Counted from the first letter of the stretch, positions 43,769-53,215 are shown. The stretch is DNA of 64,000 bases from JADCGM01 sp943370355 (GCA_943370355.1 CALRQP020000008.1:1-64000), one strand, 5' to 3'. The notes: generated by a model not told the origin, from the sequence alone. Translations and numbers: made by a program.

Positions 43769-44314
43769 ATGAACGGGATAACCCTCCGCGAGGGCACGGT
43801 AGAGGACGCCCCGGCGCTGGGTGCGTTGCACGTCGCGTCCTGGCGGGAGACTTATGCCGGCCTGCTCCCCGACGCGATGTTGGCAGAACTGTCGGTCGCG
43901 ACGCGGGCCACGATGTGGGCGGATATTCTCAGCAATCCCGCCGCGTCGGGCGGCATGGTTGTTTTCGTCGCGGAAGCGGATGACCGCCTCGTCGGCTTCG
44001 GCTGCTGTAGTGCGCAGCGGGACCAGGACCTAGCGGCTGCGGGGTTCAGTGGCGAGATCGGCGCGATCTACATCCTCCGCGCGCATCAGGGAGGCAGGGT
44101 CGGCCGCGCGATCATGGCGGCATTGTCGCGGGCCCTAGCGGACATGGGCCATTTCGCCGCCAGCTTATGGGTGCTGCGTGACAACGCCGCAGCACGCAGT
44201 TTCTACGAGCGTCTTGGCGGCGGGATCATCGGCGAGCGCACCGAGGTAGAGCCTGAGGCGACCCTCGTCGAACTCGCCTATGGCTGGCGCGATCTGTCCC
44301 GCCTGAACGGCTGA
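43769..44314 (+). CDS. GNAT family N-acetyltransferase
   Basis: 181 residues. Typical GNAT order: LREGTVEDAPALGALHVASW at the N-terminus, then the acetyl-CoA loop in LRAHQGGRVGRAIMAAL (Q/RxxGxG/A-like) and the C-terminal WVLRDNAAARSFYERLGG. The substrate cannot be told from sequence. It lies 30 bases after tpiA, and no strong Shine-Dalgarno sequence is seen. Confidence 0.88.
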   Translation: MNGITLREGTVEDAPALGALHVASWRETYAGLLPDAMLAELSVATRATMWADILSNPAASGGMVVFVAEADDRLVGFGCCSAQRDQDLAAAGFSGEIGAIYILRAHQGGRVGRAIMAALSRALADMGHFAASLWVLRDNAAARSFYERLGGGIIGERTEVEPEATLVELAYGWRDLSRLNG

Positions 44315-44458
44315 CCGCAGCGCGACGGGTCCAAATATTCGCCCATTGTGACCTACCGCCTGTCCGGACCAGGAAACGCCCTTCGGATCGTTGTCATTGC
44401 CAATCCGCCCCATCTTCCCTAAATCCCGCCGACCGTTTCCGCCGAAGGCTCAGACCCA

Positions 44459-44836
44459 GTGCTCATCACGTTCCTGCTTGTCGTCCACACGCTTATCGCG
44501 CTCGCGCTCGTCGGGGTGATCCTGATCCAGCGGTCGGAAGGCGGCGGCTTGGGCATTGGAGGCGGGCCGACCGGCCTGATGACAGCGCGCGGCGCGGCGA
44601 ACCTGCTCACGCGCGCGACGACCGTGCTCGCGGCGCTGTTCATCATGACGAGCATCGTTCTTGCCGTGCTGTCGGGCTACACGCGCAAGTCACGCGCCAT
44701 CGATACGACGCTCGCGAAGTCGGCACCCGCCCCAGAGGCCCCGGCACTGCCCGGCAATCTCGGCGGCATCCCCGGCGCACCGGCTCCGGCGCAGACGGCA
44801 CCGGCGTCGCCGAACGACGTTCCGCTCGCCAAATAA
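44459..44836 (+). CDS. secG: Preprotein translocase subunit SecG
   Basis: 125 residues. Two membrane spans (LITFLLVVHTLIALALVGVI and TRATTVLAALFIMTSIVLAV) connected by the conserved LIQRSEGGGLGIGGG loop. An Ala/Pro-rich C-terminal tail follows, longer than in E. coli but usual for alphaproteobacteria. Accessory subunit of SecYEG. The start is GTG at 44459 with only a weak Shine-Dalgarno sequence. Followed by pyrG, as is standard. Confidence 0.93.
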   Translation: MLITFLLVVHTLIALALVGVILIQRSEGGGLGIGGGPTGLMTARGAANLLTRATTVLAALFIMTSIVLAVLSGYTRKSRAIDTTLAKSAPAPEAPALPGNLGGIPGAPAPAQTAPASPNDVPLAK

Positions 44837-44914
44837 TCATCCACAGATTTTCGCGGCTGTCCGGCACGCGCCGTCTGGCGCGCGTGGCCGATCTCGTCCT
44901 ATAGGTCTCCTCCC

Positions 44915-46543
44915 ATGGCCCGGTTTATTTTCGTCACCGGCGGCGTGGTCTCATCGCTCGGCAAGGGGTTGATGGCGGCGTCGCTCGCCGCCCTCCTGCA
45001 GGCGCGCGGCTATTCCGTCCGCATTCGCAAGTTCGATCCCTATTTGAATGTCGATCCCGGCACGATGTCGCCCTATCAGCACGGCGAGGTCTATGTGACC
45101 GACGACGGCGCGGAGACCGATCTCGACCTCGGCCATTATGAGCGCTTCACCGGCGTGCCGTCGAAACAGTCGGACAATGTCACCTCGGGCCGCATCTATC
45201 AGCAGATCATCGCGCGCGAGCGGCGCGGCGACTATCTCGGCGCGACGGTACAGGTCATTCCGCACGTCACCGATGCGATCAAGGCGTTCGCGCTCAATGA
45301 GGTCGACGATGTCGACTTCGTGCTCTGCGAGATCGGCGGCACGGTCGGCGACATCGAATCGCTGCCGTTCATCGAAGCGATCCGTCAGCTGCGCAACGAC
45401 CTCGGTCGCGGCAACAGCGTGTCGATCCATGTCACGCTCGTTCCCTATATCGCCGCTGCCGGCGAGCTGAAGACCAAGCCGACGCAGCATTCCGTACGCG
45501 AACTCGCGTCGCTCGGCGTGCAGCCCGACCTTGTCGTCTGCCGCTGCGAACATCCGCTGTCGGACAGCGACCGCGCCAAGATCGGCCTGTTCTGCAACGT
45601 CCGCAAGGAAGCGGTCATCCCCGCGCTCGACGCATCGAGCATCTACACCGTACCGCTCCAATATCATGCCGAGGGCCTCGACGACGAGGTGCTGCGTGCC
45701 TTCGGCATCGAGCCGGGCAGCAGCCCCGATCTGCGGCGCTGGACCGACATTGCCGAGCGCCTCGCCAATCCCGAGGGCGAGGTGACCATCGGCGTCGTCG
45801 GCAAATATGTCGGGCTGCAGGACGCCTATAAGTCGCTCAATGAGGCGCTCGTCCACGGCGGCATCGCCAACCGCGTCAAGGTCCGCCTCAAATGGGTCGA
45901 TGCCGACGCGTTCGAGCGCGACGACGTCGCGGCGGTGCTGGAGCCAATGCACGGCATCCTCGTCCCCGGCGGCTTCGGCGAGCGTGGCTCCGAAGGCAAG
46001 ATTGCCGCGGTCCGCTTCGCGCGCGAGCGCAACATCCCCTTCTTCGGCATCTGCTTCGGCATGCAGCTCGCCTGCGTCGAGGCGGCGCGGCACGAGGCGG
46101 GCATCGCCGCTGCCTCCTCGACCGAATTCGGCCCGACGCCCGAACCTGTCGTCGGCCTGATCACCGAATGGGATTCGGCGGACGGCCGTCAGCAGCGCGA
46201 GGAAGGCGGCGACCTCGGTGGCACGATGCGCCTCGGAGCCTATCCTGCGAAACTCGCCGGCAACAGTGCAGCGGCCGCTGCTTACGGCAGCTCCGAGATC
46301 AGCGAACGCCACCGTCACCGTTATGAGGTCAACATCCACTACCGCGAGCGCTTGGAAGCGAACGGCCTGATGTTCAGCGGCATGTCGCCCGACGGAGAAC
46401 TCCCCGAAATCGTCGAGCGGCCCGACCACCCCTGGTTCATCGGCGTGCAGTTCCACCCCGAACTGAAAAGCAAACCCTTCGACCCGCATCCACTGTTCCG
46501 CGGATTTGTCGAGGCTGCGGTGAAGCAGAGCCGGCTGGTCTAG
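44915..46543 (+). CDS. pyrG: CTP synthase
   Basis: 542 residues. The synthetase domain starts ARFIFVTGGVVSSLGKGLMA (P-loop) and has FDPYLNVDPGTMSPYQHGEV. The C-terminal class I glutaminase has FFGICFGMQLACVEAAR (Cys nucleophile) and GVQFHPELKSKP (His-Glu). Makes CTP from UTP and glutamine. Full length for the family. Confidence 0.98.
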   Translation: MARFIFVTGGVVSSLGKGLMAASLAALLQARGYSVRIRKFDPYLNVDPGTMSPYQHGEVYVTDDGAETDLDLGHYERFTGVPSKQSDNVTSGRIYQQIIARERRGDYLGATVQVIPHVTDAIKAFALNEVDDVDFVLCEIGGTVGDIESLPFIEAIRQLRNDLGRGNSVSIHVTLVPYIAAAGELKTKPTQHSVRELASLGVQPDLVVCRCEHPLSDSDRAKIGLFCNVRKEAVIPALDASSIYTVPLQYHAEGLDDEVLRAFGIEPGSSPDLRRWTDIAERLANPEGEVTIGVVGKYVGLQDAYKSLNEALVHGGIANRVKVRLKWVDADAFERDDVAAVLEPMHGILVPGGFGERGSEGKIAAVRFARERNIPFFGICFGMQLACVEAARHEAGIAAASSTEFGPTPEPVVGLITEWDSADGRQQREEGGDLGGTMRLGAYPAKLAGNSAAAAAYGSSEISERHRHRYEVNIHYRERLEANGLMFSGMSPDGELPEIVERPDHPWFIGVQFHPELKSKPFDPHPLFRGFVEAAVKQSRLV

Positions 46544-46598
46544 CGCGCGCCCGAAAATTCCGGATGCGCGCGGCAATCAGGTCGCCTAGACCGCCGTC

Positions 46599-47402
46599 AT
46601 GAGCAATTTCATCGAGACCGAGCGGCAGGGGCGCATCGCCATCCTGCGGATGAACAAGCCCGAGACGCTGAACGCGATCGGCGAGCGGCAGGATTGCGAT
46701 GATTTCGTCGCGGCGATCGAGGCGATCGGCGACGATCCCGGCATCAGCGTGGCGATCCTGACCGGCAATGGCCGTGCCTTCTGCTCGGGTGGCAATCTCA
46801 AGGGCATGAAGGATCGCAGCGGCATCGGTCCGCTCGACCAGCCGGACTCGACCCGGACCAACTACCGGCGCGGCGTGCAGCGGATCACGCGGGCGCTCAT
46901 GGAGACCGAAGTGCCGATGATCGCGGCGGTCAACGGCCACGCGATCGGCCTCGGCAACGATCTCGCCTGCTTGTGCGACGTGCGGATCGCCTCCGAGGCT
47001 GCAAAATTCGCGGCGAGCTTCATCAAGGTCGGCATCGTCCCCGGCGATGGCGGCGCATGGGCGCTGTCGCGCGTCGTCGGCTATTCGAAAGCCGCCGAGC
47101 TGTTCCTGACCGGTGACCCGTTCGATGCCCAGGCAGCCCTCGCGACGGGCTTAGTGTCGAAGGTCGTGCCCGCTGACGACCTGATGCCGTCGGCGCTCGA
47201 ACTCGCGGGCCGCATCGCAGCCAACCCGCCGCGAGCGCTGCGTCTGACCAAGCGGCTGCTGCGCGAGGCGCAGAATCTGCGCATGAACGACGTGCTCGAA
47301 CTGTCGGCCGCCTTCCAGGCGATCGTGCATGAGACCGCCGATCACAAGGAAGCGGTCAACGCCTTCCTCGAAAAGCGCCCGGCGATTTTCACCGGAGAAT
47401 AG
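46599..47402 (+). CDS. Enoyl-CoA hydratase / isomerase (crotonase) family protein
   Basis: 267 residues. Crotonase fold with the oxyanion-hole motifs GRAFCSGGNLKGM and NGHAIGLGNDLACLCD. The glutamate/aspartate pair is at KVGIVPGDGGAWALSRVVG, with an Asp where some hydratases have Glu. It probably acts in acyl-CoA breakdown; the exact substrate is open. It lies 56 bases after pyrG, on the same strand. Confidence 0.9.
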   Translation: MSNFIETERQGRIAILRMNKPETLNAIGERQDCDDFVAAIEAIGDDPGISVAILTGNGRAFCSGGNLKGMKDRSGIGPLDQPDSTRTNYRRGVQRITRALMETEVPMIAAVNGHAIGLGNDLACLCDVRIASEAAKFAASFIKVGIVPGDGGAWALSRVVGYSKAAELFLTGDPFDAQAALATGLVSKVVPADDLMPSALELAGRIAANPPRALRLTKRLLREAQNLRMNDVLELSAAFQAIVHETADHKEAVNAFLEKRPAIFTGE

Positions 47403-47430
47403 CCGCGCAGTTCACCCAAGCATCCCTCGG

Positions 47431-47467
47431 GATTGCGCGATGATATGTGATAATATATCGCGCAATC
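47431..47467. promoter_or_regulatory. Interrupted palindrome upstream of the TonB receptor gene
   Basis: Perfect 11-base arms GATTGCGCGAT (47431-47441) and ATCGCGCAATC (47457-47467) flank 15 AT-rich bases (GATATGTGATAATAT). It ends 22 bases before the chosen receptor start. The spacing of about two helical turns and the AT-rich centre fit an operator for a dimeric repressor; no U-run follows, so it is unlikely to be a terminator for the enoyl-CoA hydratase gene. Confidence 0.65.
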
Positions 47468-47489
47468 TCAAATGATGTGCGGAGTGACG

Positions 47490-49655
47490 ATGCGGCTGAG
47501 TAAATTCCTGCTGGGCGCGGTTTGCCTGAGCGCCCTTATGCCGGTCGCCGGTATGGCGCAGACCTCGCCGGCCAAAGCCGCCGCCGATCATGACGGCGAC
47601 GGCGATGATGACGATGCCGCGATCGTCGTCACCGCGCGCAAGCTCGACGGTGCGCGCGATTCGATCCAGGCGTCGCTCGGCGCAAGCGAGTTCAAATTCA
47701 GCCGCACCGCACTCGATATCCAGCCGGGTGGTGCCGATCGCAGCCTGACTCAGGTGTTACTGCAGGCCCCCGGCGTCACGCAGGATGCCGACGGCGACGG
47801 CGACATCCACGTCCGTAACGAACATGGCAATCTCCAGTACCGGCTCAACGGCATCATCGTGCCCGAAAGCATTTCCGGCTTCGGCCAGACCATCGATCCG
47901 CGCATCGCCAGTTCGATCGACCTGATCACCGGCACCCTGCCCGCCCAATATGGCTACCGGACCGCCGGAGTCATCAACCTGACCACGCGTACCGACGCCT
48001 TTGATTTCGACGGCGACATCGGTCTCTACGGTGGTAGCCATGGCACGATCCTGCCGAGCGCGACGATCCGCGATTCAATCGGCAACACCAACTTCTTTTT
48101 CTCGGGCAGCTATCAGCGGAACGACATCGGTGTCGCCAATCCGGCGCCGACGCGGGACGCCATTCATGACCGGACCGAACAATATCGCGGCTTCGGCTAT
48201 GTCTCGAACATCCTGTCGGATGAGAGCCGCATCACGGCGTTCGGCGGCGCGGCGATCGGCAGTTTCCAAATCCCCAATCTGGCGGGTCAGACGCCGCAAT
48301 TCCGCCTGAACGGGCGGACAGCCTTCGACTCTGCGAAGCTCGACCAGAACCAGCATGAGACGACGCACTACGGCGTGCTGTCCTACCAATATTCGGAAGA
48401 CAAATTGAACGCGCAGGTCGCGACCTTCGCACGCTATTCGCGCACGCGGTTCACGCCCGATCCGCAGGGCGGCGACCTGATGTTCACGGGCTCGGCGGAC
48501 CGGTCGCGCCTGTCGAGCCTCGTCTATGGCCTCCAGGCCGACGCAAGTTACGACCTGTCCGACGATCACACGCTTCGCTCGGGCCTCTTCGTGCAGAATG
48601 AGCGCACGCGGTCGAACGTCGTCTCCCGGGTGTTCCCGGTCAATGCGGCGGGCGTGCAGTCGAGCGATGTGCCGCTGACGATCCTGACCACCGGCGGCAA
48701 GACCGGCCAGCTGTACGGCGTCTATCTCCAGGACGAATGGGCGCTGACCCCCGAGCTCACGCTGAACTATGGCGCGCGCTTCGACGCCGTGCGCGCCTAC
48801 ACCAATGAGCAGCAGCTCAGCCCGCGCGCCAATCTCGTGTTCAAGCCCGAGGGCGGGACAACGCTGCACATTGGCTATGCGCGCAACTTCACGCCGCCGC
48901 CGCAGGAGTTGATCGGTGCGGCGGACGTCGCGCGCTTCAACGGCACGACGCGCGAAGCAGCGATCACGACTGGCGATCCGGTCCGCTCCGAACGCGAGCA
49001 TTATTTCGATATCGGCATCCAGCAGACCGTGGTCGGCGGGCTGATCCTCGGCCTCGACAGCTATTACAAGATCAAGCGCAACCTGCTCGACGAAGGCCAG
49101 TTCGGCACATCGCTGGTGCAGTCACCGTTCAACTATGAGCGCAGCACAGCCTGGGGCATCGAGTTGCGCGCCAGCTACGATCACGGCCCACTGTCGCTCT
49201 ACGGCAATGTCGCGCGCGGCCAGCAGAAGGGCCGCAATATCGTCTCCAGCCAATATTTCTTCGAACGGGACGAGCTCGATTATATCGCGACGCATTCGAT
49301 CTACACCGACCATTCGCAGAAATGGACCGCTTCGGGAGGCGTCAGCCTCAAGCTGCACAGCCGCTTCGGCCCCTTGGTTCCGAGCGCCGACTTTCTCTAC
49401 GGTGATGGTCTGCGGACCGACGATCCCGCCGGTATCGTGCCGAATGGCGGCAAGCTGAAAGCCTATTTCACGGCCAATGTCGGCATTTCGCAGGCCTTCG
49501 GCGAGAGCGAGGAACATGCGCTGACTGTGCGCCTCGACGTCGTCAACCTGTTCGACCGCACCTATCTGCTGCGCGATGGCACGGGCGTCGGCGTCGGCGC
49601 GCCGCAATATGGTCCGCGCCGCGGCGTGTTCGTAGGCATCCGCAAGGGTTTTTAG
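47490..49655 (+). CDS. TonB-dependent outer-membrane receptor
   Basis: 721 residues from ATG 47490, preceded by GGAGTGACG; an ATG six codons earlier is less well placed. Signal peptide MRLSKFLLGAVCLSALMPVA. An Asp-rich stretch (DHDGDGDDDD) stands just before a TonB box (AAIVVTARK), which is unusual. A plug domain (LTQVLLQAPGVTQDADGDGD; YRLNGIIVP) leads into a 22-strand barrel ending in an aromatic residue (GIRKGF). Substrate not determinable; no TonB-related regulator is adjacent. Confidence 0.9.
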   Translation: MRLSKFLLGAVCLSALMPVAGMAQTSPAKAAADHDGDGDDDDAAIVVTARKLDGARDSIQASLGASEFKFSRTALDIQPGGADRSLTQVLLQAPGVTQDADGDGDIHVRNEHGNLQYRLNGIIVPESISGFGQTIDPRIASSIDLITGTLPAQYGYRTAGVINLTTRTDAFDFDGDIGLYGGSHGTILPSATIRDSIGNTNFFFSGSYQRNDIGVANPAPTRDAIHDRTEQYRGFGYVSNILSDESRITAFGGAAIGSFQIPNLAGQTPQFRLNGRTAFDSAKLDQNQHETTHYGVLSYQYSEDKLNAQVATFARYSRTRFTPDPQGGDLMFTGSADRSRLSSLVYGLQADASYDLSDDHTLRSGLFVQNERTRSNVVSRVFPVNAAGVQSSDVPLTILTTGGKTGQLYGVYLQDEWALTPELTLNYGARFDAVRAYTNEQQLSPRANLVFKPEGGTTLHIGYARNFTPPPQELIGAADVARFNGTTREAAITTGDPVRSEREHYFDIGIQQTVVGGLILGLDSYYKIKRNLLDEGQFGTSLVQSPFNYERSTAWGIELRASYDHGPLSLYGNVARGQQKGRNIVSSQYFFERDELDYIATHSIYTDHSQKWTASGGVSLKLHSRFGPLVPSADFLYGDGLRTDDPAGIVPNGGKLKAYFTANVGISQAFGESEEHALTVRLDVVNLFDRTYLLRDGTGVGVGAPQYGPRRGVFVGIRKGF

Positions 49656-49663
49656 GTTGGTAC

Positions 49664-50455
49664 TCAGCCGCCCTTGGCGGCGGCGGCGCGCAGCGCCTTA
49701 CCGGTGAACATGAAGCTGTCGGCGGCCATCGGCTTGTGGCAGGCGAGGCAGCGCGCCTGATTGAGCCCATCGTTGCGGATGCCCTTGGCATCGAACACCG
49801 CAAAGTCCCAATTGCCGTTGCGCAGCAGCGCCGGGACGCTGTCGCCCCAGCCCGCCTTGGCTTCCATCGCCGCGTAAGAGCGCAAGGTGTCGGGCTGCAA
49901 TTTGCCGGCGGCGTCGGGCTTTGCCGTATAGTTCGCCACGACAATCACCGCACCGTCGGCGACCGGTTGGACCGCGCGCGCCGCCTTGATGGCGACGGCG
50001 TTGGCGTAGCGCCGGGCAATGCTGCCCGCCGCCGCATCTTCCACCGTCTCGTACAATTTGAACCCGCCCGGGAAGTTCGCCGGAAAGGTCATACGCGACG
50101 CAATGTTGCGGCTCTCTGCCGGCGTTGCGGCATGCGGATCGATCGGCGTGAAGCTGCGCGAGCTCCAATATGCGGCATAGGCCTTGATGTCGGCCTCGCT
50201 GAGCTGACCGGCGATCGCCGCCATCAGGTCATTCTTGCGCGTACCGGCTTTGAACGCGGTCAGCTGCTTGACGATATAGGGTGCCTTCTGCGCCGCGAGG
50301 TTCGGAATGTCCCCGCTGCCGCTGATCCCGTTCGGGCCATGGCAGGCCTGACAGGCCGCAATGCCGGCGGGAGCGGCAACCTCCTGCGCACTGGCCGATC
50401 CGGCCCCCGAGAGGAGTGCGGCCAGCAGCAATTTCCGCATAACATGATGTTTCAT
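49664..50455 (-). CDS. Cytochrome c fused to a cytochrome P460-like domain
   Basis: 263 residues from ATG 50455. A signal peptide is followed by a class I c-type haem domain (CQACH, 35-39; M ligand region near MAAIAGQL) and a C-terminal domain resembling cytochrome P460: FKLYETVED, RRYANAVAIKAAR, a GNWDFAVFDAKG core and the second haem site CLACH (236-240), then FMFTGKAL. P460 enzymes oxidise hydroxylamine or NO species through a lysine-crosslinked haem. The fusion suggests built-in electron transfer. The crosslinking lysine cannot be assigned by eye. It converges with the TonB receptor gene. Confidence 0.82.
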   Translation of the reverse strand: MKHHVMRKLLLAALLSGAGSASAQEVAAPAGIAACQACHGPNGISGSGDIPNLAAQKAPYIVKQLTAFKAGTRKNDLMAAIAGQLSEADIKAYAAYWSSRSFTPIDPHAATPAESRNIASRMTFPANFPGGFKLYETVEDAAAGSIARRYANAVAIKAARAVQPVADGAVIVVANYTAKPDAAGKLQPDTLRSYAAMEAKAGWGDSVPALLRNGNWDFAVFDAKGIRNDGLNQARCLACHKPMAADSFMFTGKALRAAAAKGG

Positions 50456-50547
50456 AGCGCATTCCGTCGGTTGAAGGTCCGAAACGAAGGATGCCCCGCC
50501 GACTTCCCGGTGACAAGCCGCGCCGCTTGAAAGCAGTGTCTCAGTTC

Positions 50548-50583
50548 GAATGTCTGCTTGTGGGTGGGTAGCTGAAGGGCAGC
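50548..50583 (+). repeat. Degenerate interspersed repeat, copy D (left half)
   Basis: The stretch starting GAATGTCTGCTTGTGGGTGG aligns with the left half of the fuller copy at 58240-58297. It lies directly downstream of the 3' end of the unknown gene 50633-51574 (minus strand). Similarity was judged by eye. Confidence 0.5.
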
Positions 50584-50632
50584 TATCGGTGGGGTGCATC
50601 ACGCTTTCGGACGGCGACCCGCCCCCCCAACC

Positions 50633-51574
50633 TCAGGCGTTCAGCAGACTTTGCAGCGTGAAGCGATACAGTCGATCACCTTTCTGGCAAACGGCTGTTC
50701 CAGCACGACACGACACCTTGTTTCGGAAAGAAATAGGCCCGGAGTCTTGGTCTAGCACCTGGACCTGCATCCTCTCTCCCGTATTTAGGGATACGATTGT
50801 AACGACACTTTCCTTGTCAGTAGGGTCGGGACCGACCTTGGGCAGTTGTTCAATGCTGCTTCCTTCCGGCCCGACATGGATGACCACGCCGTTCTTGTCG
50901 CCAACGCCGTGAAAGTCTGTCCCACCTAGAAGTCCGACGTGTGTTGAGTCAGTCAAAAGGCCGCAAATCATTGACACCGGAGATGCCGGAAGAAGGATGC
51001 GAGCGTCCTTCCCCTCGATAGCCGCCACAAAATACCGGCTGTAGGGACACACCCAAGCTCGGTCGTTCTCATCCAAGGTCAGCGCGTCGCAGTCGTCAAT
51101 TGGCCCGTTCTCGCGATAATCCCATTGGTATTCAAGCTTCCCGCGTTGGTCGAAACGCGAGAGGCCGTGGCTTGAGAGCGGATCGCCTCCGTATATGCCC
51201 TCGTCGAAATAGCCGACCCAGATGCGCCCTTTGCGATCCACAGCCATGTGCTCGACCCCGTCGCCTATGGGGAAGCTTGTTCGGAACTGGCCAAGGTCGT
51301 CGAAAAGGTGGAGATTTTTCTCCCCGAGCTTCGACCTCGACGAAGCAAGAGCGTACCCCCCATCCGGCAGTCGCTGCGCATGGGTAGTCCAAAACGAGCC
51401 GTCTGGCGGCTTATTTTGTAGGCGTATGATCGACAATTTTTCATCGAGGAGTGTTCTGCCCCGATCTTTTAAGATCAGCGCACCTTCTCGCTGCGTGGGG
51501 AAACAGCCCTCCACGTCGGTCGTCGTAAGCCAAGGATTAAGCCGGATAGTCGGGGTGGGGATCGCGACAGTCAC
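50633..51574 (-). CDS. Protein of unknown function, possible beta-propeller
   Basis: 313 residues, no signal peptide. Repeating motifs with aromatic and Gly residues (GRIWVGYFDEGIYGG; DRAWVCPYSRYFVAA; SMICGLLTDSTHVGLLGG) suggest a propeller-like fold, as in NHL or WD-like sensor proteins. The base composition is visibly less GC-biased than the neighbours, and repeat fragments flank it on both sides, which suggests acquisition. Start at ATG 51574; an overlapping minor start is possible. No function assigned. Confidence 0.65.
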   Translation of the reverse strand: MTVAIPTPTIRLNPWLTTTDVEGCFPTQREGALILKDRGRTLLDEKLSIIRLQNKPPDGSFWTTHAQRLPDGGYALASSRSKLGEKNLHLFDDLGQFRTSFPIGDGVEHMAVDRKGRIWVGYFDEGIYGGDPLSSHGLSRFDQRGKLEYQWDYRENGPIDDCDALTLDENDRAWVCPYSRYFVAAIEGKDARILLPASPVSMICGLLTDSTHVGLLGGTDFHGVGDKNGVVIHVGPEGSSIEQLPKVGPDPTDKESVVTIVSLNTGERMQVQVLDQDSGPISFRNKVSCRAGTAVCQKGDRLYRFTLQSLLNA

Positions 51575-51654
51575 AATGCAATTATGCGAGCCAATGGCCG
51601 ATTTGACGAGTCAGGAAACGGCAGGGTTTGGGATACATTGCCAACGCGCAGATT

Positions 51655-51683
51655 GACCGCAACGAAGTCGTTGGCGGACGTTC
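51655..51683 (-). repeat. Degenerate interspersed repeat, copy A (right half)
   Basis: Read on the minus strand it matches the copy at 57575-57607 at about 24 of 29 positions around the core AACGACTCCGTTGCGG. It lies in the 210-base spacer upstream of the unknown gene 50633-51574 and of the S41 protease gene. Confidence 0.6.
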
Positions 51684-51784
51684 AAACTGCGGCACCCCCA
51701 GCTTGAACCTTTGCGAAACGCGAATAAGGTGACGTGGTCCGGGCGGGGGTCCGGCTGTGTAGGCGTACCGGAAGTGGACAGGCG

Positions 51785-53215
51785 ATGAAGCTGCGGCACT
51801 TGGGATCGGTGATCGGCATCGTCGCGATGCTGTCGGGCTGTGGCGGCGGGGGCGGTGGTTCGACCGCATCGTCCGGAGTCACCGGCGGGACATCGACGGG
51901 CGCATCGTCGGGTGCCTGCTCGCTCCGCAGCCGGCAGGACTGGGCGGCCTCGCAGCTGCAGGAATGGTATCTGTTCCCCGAGACGCTGCCGGCGATCTTC
52001 AATCCCGCGCCCTTCTCAACGGTCTCCGACTATATCGACTCGCTGACCGCGACAGCGCGCGCGCAGGGGCGCGACCGCTTCTTCACCTATCTGACCTCGA
52101 TCGCCGAGGAGAATGCCTTCTTCAGCTCCGGATCGAGCGCCGGCTTCGGCATCCGCCTGTCGACCGACGGCGCGGCGCGGCGGGTGTTCGTCGCCGAGGC
52201 CTTCGAGGGCGCACCGGCGCTGGCGGCGGGCATCGATCGCGGCACCGAAATCGTCGCGATCGGCACGACGACCGCCGACCTGCGCACCGTCGATGCGATC
52301 ATTTCCGCCGAAGGCACGGCGGGCGTAACCAACGCGCTTGGGCCGAGCACCGCCGGGCTGACGCGGCTGCTGCGGGTCCGCGACGCGAGCGGGACCCGCG
52401 ACCTGAACGTGACCAAAGCCGACTATTCGCTGACCCCGGTCTCCGCGCGCTACGGCGCGAAGATCATCACCGATGGCGGGCGGCAGTTCGGTTACGTCAA
52501 TTTGCGCACCTTCATCTCGACCGCCGACCCGGCGCTCAAGTCGGCGTTTTCGCAGTTCCGCAGTGCCGGGATCACCGATGTCATCGTCGATCTGCGGTAC
52601 AATGGCGGCGGTTTGGTCGCGACCGCCGAGCTGATGGGCGACCTGCTGGGACGCAATCGCTCGACGTCCGAGGTCTTCGATTTCACGACCTTCCGGCCGG
52701 AAAAATCTTCGAACAACGAGACGCGCTTTTTCCGCCCGCAGGCCGAATCGATCGCGCCGACCCGCATCGCCTTCATCGGTACCGGCGGCACGGCCTCGGC
52801 GAGCGAACTCGTCATCAACGCCTTCGTCCCCTATCTGCATGCCAATGCCGCGCTGATCGGCACCAACACCTTCGGCAAGCCCGTCGGCCAGATCGCGCTC
52901 GACCGCGCCGCCTGCGACGACCGGCTGCGCGTCGTCGCCTTCGCGACTCAGAACAGCGCGCGGCAGGGCAATTATTACAACGGCCTCGCCGCAACGGTCG
53001 AGGCGAGCTGCCAGGCCGCCGACGACATCACCAAGCCGCTCGGCGACCCGCAGGAAGCATCGACCCGCAGCGCACTCGACTTCCTCGCCGGGCGCAGCTG
53101 TACCCGGATCAGCGCGGACGGACAGCGGAGCCTTGCCGTCAGCGAGGGGCGGCGCGAGCTTTTGATGCCGCAGCGCCCCGATACGACCCAGCGCGAGGTG
53201 CCGGGCGCGTTCTGA
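51785..53215 (+). CDS. S41 family C-terminal processing peptidase, lipoprotein
   Basis: 476 residues. Lipobox in AMLSGCGGGGGG (acylated Cys near residue 19), followed by a Ser/Gly linker. A PDZ-like region (RRVFVAEAFEGAPALAAGID) and an S41 catalytic domain follow: FGYVNLRTFI, VDLRYNGGGLV, catalytic Ser in TGGTASASELV and Lys probably in NTFGKPVGQ. It acts on periplasmic or surface proteins; the substrate is unknown. The start at 51785 replaces an earlier frame that lacks a signal sequence. Confidence 0.88.
   Translation: MKLRHLGSVIGIVAMLSGCGGGGGGSTASSGVTGGTSTGASSGACSLRSRQDWAASQLQEWYLFPETLPAIFNPAPFSTVSDYIDSLTATARAQGRDRFFTYLTSIAEENAFFSSGSSAGFGIRLSTDGAARRVFVAEAFEGAPALAAGIDRGTEIVAIGTTTADLRTVDAIISAEGTAGVTNALGPSTAGLTRLLRVRDASGTRDLNVTKADYSLTPVSARYGAKIITDGGRQFGYVNLRTFISTADPALKSAFSQFRSAGITDVIVDLRYNGGGLVATAELMGDLLGRNRSTSEVFDFTTFRPEKSSNNETRFFRPQAESIAPTRIAFIGTGGTASASELVINAFVPYLHANAALIGTNTFGKPVGQIALDRAACDDRLRVVAFATQNSARQGNYYNGLAATVEASCQAADDITKPLGDPQEASTRSALDFLAGRSCTRISADGQRSLAVSEGRRELLMPQRPDTTQREVPGAF

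Noticed and set aside
44951..46576. Minus-strand open frame of 541 residues
   Set aside because: Exact antisense of pyrG, whose motifs are unambiguous.
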